From Flavobacterium terrae (lineage in GTDB: Bacteria; Bacteroidota; Bacteroidia; Flavobacteriales; Flavobacteriaceae): a stretch of 64,000 nucleotides of DNA. Under the pieces are notes generated by a model. That model was not told the DNA's origin. It was given only the letters and a program-made list of their open reading frames with translations, and ran no database searches. The DNA is taken from NCBI RefSeq assembly GCF_900142035.1, contig NZ_FQZI01000001.1, positions 620,001 through 684,000 of the forward strand, given 5' to 3'. Position numbers and translations under genes: made by a program. The first letter of the stretch is position 1. Every line of letters starts with the position of its first letter. Below, one piece after another: positions 59,555 through 64,000 of this stretch.

Positions 59555-59797
59555 ATGATGACAAATCAAGAATTAGAACAAAACATTTTAAAAGCATTAG
59601 ACGAAATTCGTCCGTTTTTAAATTCCGATGGTGGTGATATTACTCTTGTTGGAATCGAAGACGATAAACATGTTAAAGTTCGTTTAGAAGGCGCTTGCAC
59701 AAGCTGCAGTTTGAGCATTAGCACTCTAAAAGCAGGTGTAGAAACCACTATAAAAAAATACGCGCCACAAATAGAAACTGTGGTAAATGTAGCTTAA
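59555..59797 (+). CDS. NifU C-terminal domain protein (Fe-S scaffold/carrier)
   Basis: An 80-residue protein corresponding to the NifU C-terminal domain. It contains IRPFLNSDGGDITLVGIE near residue 17 and the cluster-binding GACTSCSLS (CxxC) near residue 47. Such proteins carry Fe-S clusters to apo-targets. Co-transcription with the Mrp-type ATPase supports this role. Two adjacent Met codons open the frame; either could start translation. The stop is followed by a dispersed repeat and a hairpin. Confidence 0.93.
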   Translation: MMTNQELEQNILKALDEIRPFLNSDGGDITLVGIEDDKHVKVRLEGACTSCSLSISTLKAGVETTIKKYAPQIETVVNVA

Positions 59798-59800
59798 TGT

Positions 59801-59950
59801 TATCCTGAGCGTGTCGAAGGATGGGCGTGACCCTTTGGGTCGGGTCTTCCGCTATATCTTTTTGATAGTGCATTTTGAAGGTCACTGAGCCTGTCGAAGT
59901 GCGAAATGCCTATCAAAAAGGATGCCGCTTCAACCCCTCACGCAACTGAC
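59801..59950. repeat. Dispersed hairpin element, copy 3, compound
   Basis: The region after nifU holds a variant core ATCCTGAGCGTGTCGAAGGAT (59802-59822), GGGTCGGGTCTTCCGCTATATC, and a long hairpin with arms CTTTTTGATAG-TGCATTT (59858-59875) and AAATGCC-TATCAAAAAG (59904-59920), whose loop holds a standard core CACTGAGCCTGTCGAAGTG (59883-59901). The right end GGATGCCGCTTCAACCCC mirrors the left. End sequences match the 56405-56480 element. It is an interspersed repeat, structurally like a REP or MITE element. Confidence 0.75.
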
Positions 59951-59961
59951 TAATATCATAA

Positions 59962-60000
59962 AAAATAAGTCCAAAGAAGATTAACTTTGGACTTTTAAAA
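59962..60000 (+). terminator. Hairpin terminator after the Mrp-NifU operon
   Basis: Stem AAGTCCAAAG/CTTTGGACTT with an 8-base loop and T-rich right flank. It lies only 10 bp before the next start codon, so it may also influence that gene's leader. Confidence 0.72.
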
Positions 60001-60009
60001 TTAATCAAA

Positions 60010-61068
60010 ATGATCGAAACCGATATACTTATTATAGGCGCTGGTCCTACAGGATTGTTCGCTGTTTTTGAAGCTGGTCTTTTAAAATTAAAATGTCATT
60101 TAATTGACGGTTTGCCACAACCAGGTGGTCAGTTAACCGAATTATATCCTAAAAAACCAATCTTTGATATCCCTGGTTATCCTTCAGTAAATGCAGGAGA
60201 ATTGGTTGATAACTTGATGGAACAAATCAAACAATTTCAACCAGGTTTTACCTTAAACGAAGTTGCCGAAAAAATCCAAAAATTAGATGACGGAACATTT
60301 ATTGTTACTACTAACAAAGGAACTGAACACAAAGCAAAAGCAGTTGCTATTGCAGGAGGATTAGGTATTTTTGAACCTCGTAAACCCTTGCTTAAAGATA
60401 TTGAGTTTTATGAGCAAGACGATAGAGGTGTAGAGTATTTTGTAAAGGATCCTGAAAAATTCCGTGATAAAAAAATTGTAATCTCTGGTGGTGGTGATTC
60501 AGCATTAGACTGGACAATTTTCCTTTCAAACGTAGCTTCAGAAGTGACTTTAGTACACAGAAGAAATGAATTCCGTGGTGCTTTAGATTCAGTAGAAAAA
60601 GTTCAGGAATTGAAGCAACAAGGTAAAATCAAGTTAATTACAGAGGCAGAGGTTATTGGGTTCAATGGTTCTGAACGCATTACTGCAGTAGATATTCAAG
60701 TAGGAACTGCTCGTCAAAATGTAGAATGTGATTATTTCATTCCGCTATTTGGTTTAACTCCTAAATTAGGCCCTATTGCCAACTGGGGATTAGAAATTGA
60801 AAAAAATGCCATCAAAGTAAACAACGCTTTAGATTATCAAACCAATATCGAAGGAATCTATGCCATAGGTGATGTGAATACGTATCCAGGAAAGCTAAAA
60901 TTGATTTTGTGTGGTTTCCATGAAGCGACTTTAATGTGTCAAAGTGTTTATAACAGAATCAATCCTGGGAAAAAATATGTGTTAAAATACACTACAGTTT
61001 CAGGAATCGATGGTTTCGATGGTTCACGTAAAGAAGCTGAAAAAGCAGTTGTGAAAGCAATTGAATAA
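60010..61068 (+). CDS. Ferredoxin--NADP reductase, thioredoxin-reductase-like type
   Basis: A 352-residue NAD(P)/FAD-dependent oxidoreductase. FAD-binding GAGPTGLFAVFEAG is near residue 10, the HL(I)DGLPQPGGQL motif near residue 36, the NADPH-binding ISGGGDSALDW near residue 160 and GIYAIGDVNTYPGK near residue 285. The redox CxxC of thioredoxin reductase is absent, which together with length identifies the FNR2-type enzymes that exchange electrons between NADPH and ferredoxin or flavodoxin. No clear -7 box; the preceding hairpin is very near. A bidirectional terminator follows. Confidence 0.9.
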   Translation: MIETDILIIGAGPTGLFAVFEAGLLKLKCHLIDGLPQPGGQLTELYPKKPIFDIPGYPSVNAGELVDNLMEQIKQFQPGFTLNEVAEKIQKLDDGTFIVTTNKGTEHKAKAVAIAGGLGIFEPRKPLLKDIEFYEQDDRGVEYFVKDPEKFRDKKIVISGGGDSALDWTIFLSNVASEVTLVHRRNEFRGALDSVEKVQELKQQGKIKLITEAEVIGFNGSERITAVDIQVGTARQNVECDYFIPLFGLTPKLGPIANWGLEIEKNAIKVNNALDYQTNIEGIYAIGDVNTYPGKLKLILCGFHEATLMCQSVYNRINPGKKYVLKYTTVSGIDGFDGSRKEAEKAVVKAIE

Positions 61069-61082
61069 AACAATATTATAAA

Positions 61083-61113
61083 AATAAAAGCGGGTTAATC
61101 CCGCTTTTTTATT
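61083..61113. terminator. Bidirectional terminator between the reductase and EamA genes
   Basis: Stem AAAAGCGGG/CCCGCTTTT with loop TTAAT; A-rich left and T-rich right flanks serve both convergent genes. The 3' end overlaps the last codons of the minus-strand gene. Confidence 0.83.
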
Positions 61114-61975
61114 TCTTACTTGCTAAATAAACTCCGCTCAAAATTACACCAGCTCCTGCAAGTTGCATAAAATTTAAAGTTTCTCCATCAAGCATCCCCC
61201 AACTCATCGCTACAATAGGAATAAAATAAGTTACTGATGAAGCAAAAAGAGGGGAGGTAATTTGTATTAACTGGTAATATAAAATATTAGCAATTCCGGT
61301 TCCTACCATTCCTAAAATTATCATGAAAAGTGTCGAATGAATGACTTCAGGTTGCGTCATTACATCGGCATAGCCATTTGCAAAAAGAATAATCAATGCG
61401 GGAATCAATAATGTTAGAAAGTTTCCTGTTGTAATTGCCAGCGGACTAACATCTGATAAATATCTCTTAATTAAATTGACATTTAACGCATAGCACATAG
61501 TTGCGATAACGACTAAAAATGCACAAAAATAGTTGGTCACTCCGCTAGCCGATTTTCCAAAGAAAACCAGCAGCAAACAACCTGTTAAACCTAAAACAAC
61601 TCCTATAACTTGATTTCTTACAAAACCTAATCCAAAAGCTAAAACGCCAATTAATAAAGTATATAAAGGAGTCAAGGAATTTAAAATTCCGCTCACAGAA
61701 CTTTTAATGCCGGTTTGTGCATAAGCAAATAAAAACACAGGTAATCCATTTCCAAATAATGAGGTTATGGCAACATATTTCCATTTAGTAACTGGTATTT
61801 TAGAAATGCTTTTAAATCCAACAACTACCATAAATAGACAGGCAAAAATAATTCGTAATGCACCCAGTTGGAAAGGGTTTAATCCAACTAAACCACGTTT
61901 TATCAATATAAAAGAACTACCCCAAATTAAAGAAAGCAGTATTAGTAAGAACCATTTGTTGTTTTTAGATAACAT
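61109..61975 (-). CDS. DMT superfamily transporter (EamA domains)
   Basis: A 288-residue inner-membrane protein with ten hydrophobic helices forming two EamA repeats (about residues 8-138 and 150-285). The first helix contains LSLIWGSSFILIKRGL, typical of the family; the second repeat starts near FCAFLVVIATMCYALN. Members export metabolites, amino acids or drugs; substrate unknown. ATG 61975 is preferred over TTG 61996, because the latter is part of the -7 box at 61994-62001. Confidence 0.88.
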   Translation of the reverse strand: MLSKNNKWFLLILLSLIWGSSFILIKRGLVGLNPFQLGALRIIFACLFMVVVGFKSISKIPVTKWKYVAITSLFGNGLPVFLFAYAQTGIKSSVSGILNSLTPLYTLLIGVLAFGLGFVRNQVIGVVLGLTGCLLLVFFGKSASGVTNYFCAFLVVIATMCYALNVNLIKRYLSDVSPLAITTGNFLTLLIPALIILFANGYADVMTQPEVIHSTLFMIILGMVGTGIANILYYQLIQITSPLFASSVTYFIPIVAMSWGMLDGETLNFMQLAGAGVILSGVYLASKK

Positions 61976-61993
61976 AGTGAAATTTTGATTTCC

Positions 61994-62001
61994 CAAAATT
62001 A
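61994..62001 (-). promoter_or_regulatory. -7 box (TAATTTTG) for the EamA gene
   Basis: On the minus strand TAATTTTG lies 18 bp before ATG 61975 and contains the TTG that would otherwise be called as an upstream start. Confidence 0.58.
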
Positions 62002-62010
62002 TGTTATTGT

Positions 62011-62042
62011 TTGTATATGAATTGCCAAAATCAATACTTTTG
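62011..62042 (+). promoter_or_regulatory. Two-part promoter of the HMA lipoprotein gene
   Basis: TTG (62011-62013), 21-bp spacer, and TACTTTTG (62035-62042), within consensus; the box ends 26 bp before the ATG at 62069. Confidence 0.58.
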
Positions 62043-62068
62043 TTTATTCAATTATCAAAAAAAGAATT

Positions 62069-62617
62069 ATGAAAAATAGTAAACTATCAATTTTAGCTTT
62101 AGTAGTTGCAGGAATTACTTTGGTAAGTTGTAAAAAAGAAGAGTCAGTTTCTAATACAGATACAAACGCGGTAGCTGAAACTACTAATAAAGATTCTAAA
62201 GCTGTTGCAAAAGCTGAGACAACAACTTTCAATATTGAAGGAATGACTTGTGCAATGGGTTGTGCTAAAACAATCGAAAATAAACTGGCTGGATTAGATG
62301 GTGTTCAAAAAGCCACTGTAGATTTTGAAAAGAAAACAGCTACTGTAGATTATGATGCAGCTGTTCAAACTCCAGAAAAATTAGTTGAAACTGTTGAGGC
62401 TGTTGCCGATGGTAAAACGTATAAAGTATCTAACGTAAAAAATACTGCTGATAAAGCAATGAATTATCAAGAGCCAAAGCAGGAAAAAAAGAAAACAACT
62501 GCTACTAAAGAAGCTTCAAAAACTGCCGAAGTTTCTACAACTACAAAGAAAAAAGAAGGTTGTTGTACTTCTAAAAAGTCTTGTTCATCAAACGTTAAGG
62601 TGGAAGGAACATTATAA
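62069..62617 (+). CDS. Heavy-metal-associated (HMA) domain lipoprotein
   Basis: A 182-residue lipoprotein (Cys 21, signal ending TLVSC). An HMA domain spans about residues 52-120, with metal-binding Cys 61 and Cys 65 in GMTCAMGC; the spacing is CxxxC, not the usual CxxC, a variant seen in Bacteroidota. The C-terminal ~55 residues are Lys/Thr-rich and contain CCTSKKSC, possibly a second thiol site. It could bind copper or another soft metal at the periplasmic face. It has its own promoter and terminator and no metal transporter beside it. Confidence 0.85.
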   Translation: MKNSKLSILALVVAGITLVSCKKEESVSNTDTNAVAETTNKDSKAVAKAETTTFNIEGMTCAMGCAKTIENKLAGLDGVQKATVDFEKKTATVDYDAAVQTPEKLVETVEAVADGKTYKVSNVKNTADKAMNYQEPKQEKKKTTATKEASKTAEVSTTTKKKEGCCTSKKSCSSNVKVEGTL

Positions 62618-62631
62618 TAATATTTTCATTC

Positions 62632-62667
62632 AATAAAAAAGCTCCGATTACTCGGAGCTTTTTTATT
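62632..62667. terminator. Bidirectional terminator between the HMA gene and gldD
   Basis: Stem AATAAAAAAGCTCCGA and complement with loop TTAC; both flanks suited to termination in either direction. It overlaps the last codon of gldD. Confidence 0.86.
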
Positions 62668-63226
62668 TCCATTCTAATGATTCCATTAGCATTCGTAAAT
62701 CATTCTTAATATAATGTGCGGCAGGTAAAACCGAATCAAAATTAGGTCTAGCATAAAAATAAACTGAACCAGCTAAAAAATGCTTTGTACTGTCTGTTAA
62801 ATAAAACTGAGATTGAGAAGCTGCATTTCCGCCTACTTCATAAAACATTCCGTACGCTTTCTTTTTATCGTTTACATAAGGTTGTTCTACAATGCCGTCT
62901 GCTTTAATTACGTGTTCGTAAGTAAGTTTTTGGGCATCACGCAAAAGAGCATCGATATTTTTGTTTACGGGTTTGTAATTTAAATAAACAGTGGCCTTAA
63001 GTTTAGGATATTCTATATGAAAATTACAACTGCCTTGATCAACTACTTTTCCAATAGAATTGTACTCAAATGTAAAACCACAAGCTTTATCAAATTTAGT
63101 GTAGTTTGGTTTTGGGTAGTCTAAACTTAAATAGGCTTTTGGTTTTGGTAACACATCATCTTTGCAGCTTATGATACTGATGCATAATCCGCAAAAAAGA
63201 AAAAAGCTCAAATGTTTTCTTGACAT
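62663..63226 (-). CDS. gldD: Gliding motility lipoprotein GldD
   Basis: A 187-residue lipoprotein with signal ending SIISC (Cys 21), then DDVLPKPKAYLSLDYPKP near residue 22, CGFTFEYN near residue 48 and LAGSVYFYARPNFDS near residue 150, matching GldD of Flavobacterium johnsoniae in length and sequence pattern. GldD is required for gliding and T9SS-linked secretion and sits in the envelope. It starts 10 bp after the ssb stop and belongs to the mutY-ssb-gldD transcript. The gldE gene, which I expect between ssb and gldD from F. johnsoniae, is not present here. Confidence 0.93.
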   Translation of the reverse strand: MSRKHLSFFLFCGLCISIISCKDDVLPKPKAYLSLDYPKPNYTKFDKACGFTFEYNSIGKVVDQGSCNFHIEYPKLKATVYLNYKPVNKNIDALLRDAQKLTYEHVIKADGIVEQPYVNDKKKAYGMFYEVGGNAASQSQFYLTDSTKHFLAGSVYFYARPNFDSVLPAAHYIKNDLRMLMESLEWK

Positions 63227-63236
63227 CTCTATGGTA

Positions 63237-63659
63237 TTAAAAAGGTAAATCGTTTTCTATAGGGTTGTCAAAATTAGTGCTTTTTGGAGTTTCGGGTTGT
63301 GATTTTAACATTTCCGAATCCTTTTTAGTGTTTAAAAAAGTAAATTCGGTTACCTGAATTTCTGTAGTGTATTTTGTTGTGCCATCTTCGGCTTGCCATT
63401 GGCGAGATTTTATTCTTCCCTCAACATATATTTTATCTCCTTTAGAAAGATATTTTTCGCAAATTTCTGCAGCTTTGTTACGAACTACAACATTATGCCA
63501 TTCGGTCGAAGTAATTTTTTCTCCTGTTGTTTTATTAATATAGATGTCATTGGTAGCTAGTGGAAACCTTCCTATGCAGTTTCCTCCTTCAAAATAATGC
63601 ATCTTCACTTCATCTCCCAAATGACCTATTAGGATTACTTTGTTTAATGTACCATTCAT
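63237..63659 (-). CDS. ssb: Single-stranded DNA-binding protein
   Basis: A 140-residue protein with an OB fold (about residues 1-105): NKVILIGHLGDEVKMH at the start, WHNVVVRNKAAEICEKYLSKGDKIYVEGR in the middle, and the acidic tip ending ENDLPF that recruits partner proteins. It coats single-stranded DNA in replication and repair. Its location between mutY and gldD is conserved in Flavobacterium. A -7 box is present in the short gap before it, so it can be transcribed separately from mutY. Confidence 0.95.
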   Translation of the reverse strand: MNGTLNKVILIGHLGDEVKMHYFEGGNCIGRFPLATNDIYINKTTGEKITSTEWHNVVVRNKAAEICEKYLSKGDKIYVEGRIKSRQWQAEDGTTKYTTEIQVTEFTFLNTKKDSEMLKSQPETPKSTNFDNPIENDLPF

Positions 63660-63681
63660 GGCTTATATTATTTGTGAACAT

Positions 63682-63689
63682 CAAATATA
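63682..63689 (-). promoter_or_regulatory. -7 box (TATATTTG) for ssb-gldD
   Basis: On the minus strand TATATTTG lies 22 bp before the ssb ATG in the 39-bp gap after mutY. No good -33 element at normal spacing. Confidence 0.5.
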
Positions 63690-63698
63690 CACAAAAAA

Positions 63699-64000
63699 TC
63701 AGTATTTATTGTTATCAAGAAAATTGTGAAGCACTATTGGGAATGGATGTTTTTTTAGGCTCTCGTAATCTAATCCATTTTCTAAAGTTGTGTTTGTCCT
63801 TACTTTCCAGAAAGTTATATGTAAATGTTGATGAGATAGTTTGTGAATTACTGATTCACTCTCTAATAAGGTTATAGAGTTTATGTCTTCATAAAGTGAC
63901 TTGATTTTGTACTCTATAATTTCTTCTTTCTCCTTTTCTTCGGTTTCTATTAATGGTAATTCATATAAATTGTGCCAAATTCCTTTTTGAGTTCTTTTGT
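63699..64000 (-). CDS. mutY: A/G-specific adenine glycosylase, C-terminal part
   Basis: The frame enters from the right edge and stops at 63699. The visible 99 residues match the NUDIX-like C-terminal domain of MutY, which recognises 8-oxoguanine: KRTQKGIWHNLYELPLIE at the edge, LSHQHLHITFW in the middle and HPFPIVLHNFL near the end. MutY removes adenine mispaired with 8-oxoG. The catalytic helix-hairpin-helix domain and Fe-S Cys lie outside the window. It precedes ssb by 39 bp on the same strand. Confidence 0.93.
   Translation of the reverse strand, partial: KRTQKGIWHNLYELPLIETEEKEKEEIIEYKIKSLYEDINSITLLESESVIHKLSHQHLHITFWKVRTNTTLENGLDYESLKKHPFPIVLHNFLDNNKY

Noticed and set aside
63560..63877. 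105-codon plus-strand frame across the ssb-mutY junction
   Set aside because: Overlaps the conserved ssb start and mutY C-terminal domain on the other strand; composition is not protein-like.

Overview
The window is a 64 kb piece of an AT-rich Bacteroidota chromosome, almost certainly Flavobacteriaceae and most like Flavobacterium. The signs are gldD gliding/secretion lipoprotein, proteins with type IX secretion (T9SS) sorting domains, a SusC-like TonB-dependent receptor, Bacteroidota-only families (DUF4296, DUF4271, DUF4301, DUF6249), promoters with the -7 box TAnnTTTG, and few Shine-Dalgarno sites. No tRNA, rRNA, CRISPR array or complete insertion sequence was recognised.

Layout. 1-9136 is housekeeping: a lipoprotein fragment, comF, a coiled-coil membrane protein, glyS, riboflavin synthase, pdxA, and the block yceD/DUF177-rpmF-fabH-accB-accC. 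9141-15421 is an accessory island of still lower GC. It holds a seven-gene grasp-with-spasm RiPP operon (two lipoprotein-like genes, two small precursor peptides, an ATP-grasp maturase, an unrecognised 62-residue protein, and a SPASM-domain maturase), then a third lipoprotein paralog behind a duplicated promoter, then the decayed remains of a second ATP-grasp/SPASM pair. 15464-25153 holds four exported hydrolases: GH92 mannosidase, C1 and S9 peptidases, and a T9SS-exported metallopeptidase. 25360-40013 is mainly core metabolism (tyrS, pyrC, hemD, arfB, a pnuC/NadR-kinase salvage pair, a PcrB-type prenyltransferase, an Sfp-type transferase, ahcY), interrupted by a decayed GG-leader-like peptide gene next to a CPBP protease. 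40068-53418 carries an ECF sigma/anti-sigma pair with divergent ECF-type promoters, an M1 peptidase, a LuxE-like ligase, several small T9SS-related proteins (one broken by a stop codon), a lipoprotein and a TonB receptor. 53419-64000 carries a PhoB/PhoR-like two-component system with an 11-bp-phased repeat array, trmB, an alkyltransferase-like protein, an Mrp ATPase with a NifU-domain protein, a ferredoxin-NADP reductase homolog, an HMA lipoprotein, and gldD-ssb-mutY, where gldE seems to be missing.

How the genes work together. The most novel part is the RiPP island. Two leader-bearing peptides are presumably esterified or amidated by the ATP-grasp enzyme, with the SPASM protein as partner. 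The co-transcribed lipoprotein family could be receptor, immunity or envelope partners. A 277-bp near-identical direct repeat (promoter plus the first ~70 codons of the lipoprotein gene) begins both the intact operon and the decayed cassette, which points to tandem cassette duplication followed by decay. The PhoB-like regulator and the TonB receptor face each other across five GTTA-type repeats spaced exactly 11 bp, suggesting a Pho-type regulon. Short intergenic elements with the core TGAGC-NN-GTCGAAG sit in the loops of three locus-specific hairpins, one of them the glyS terminator.
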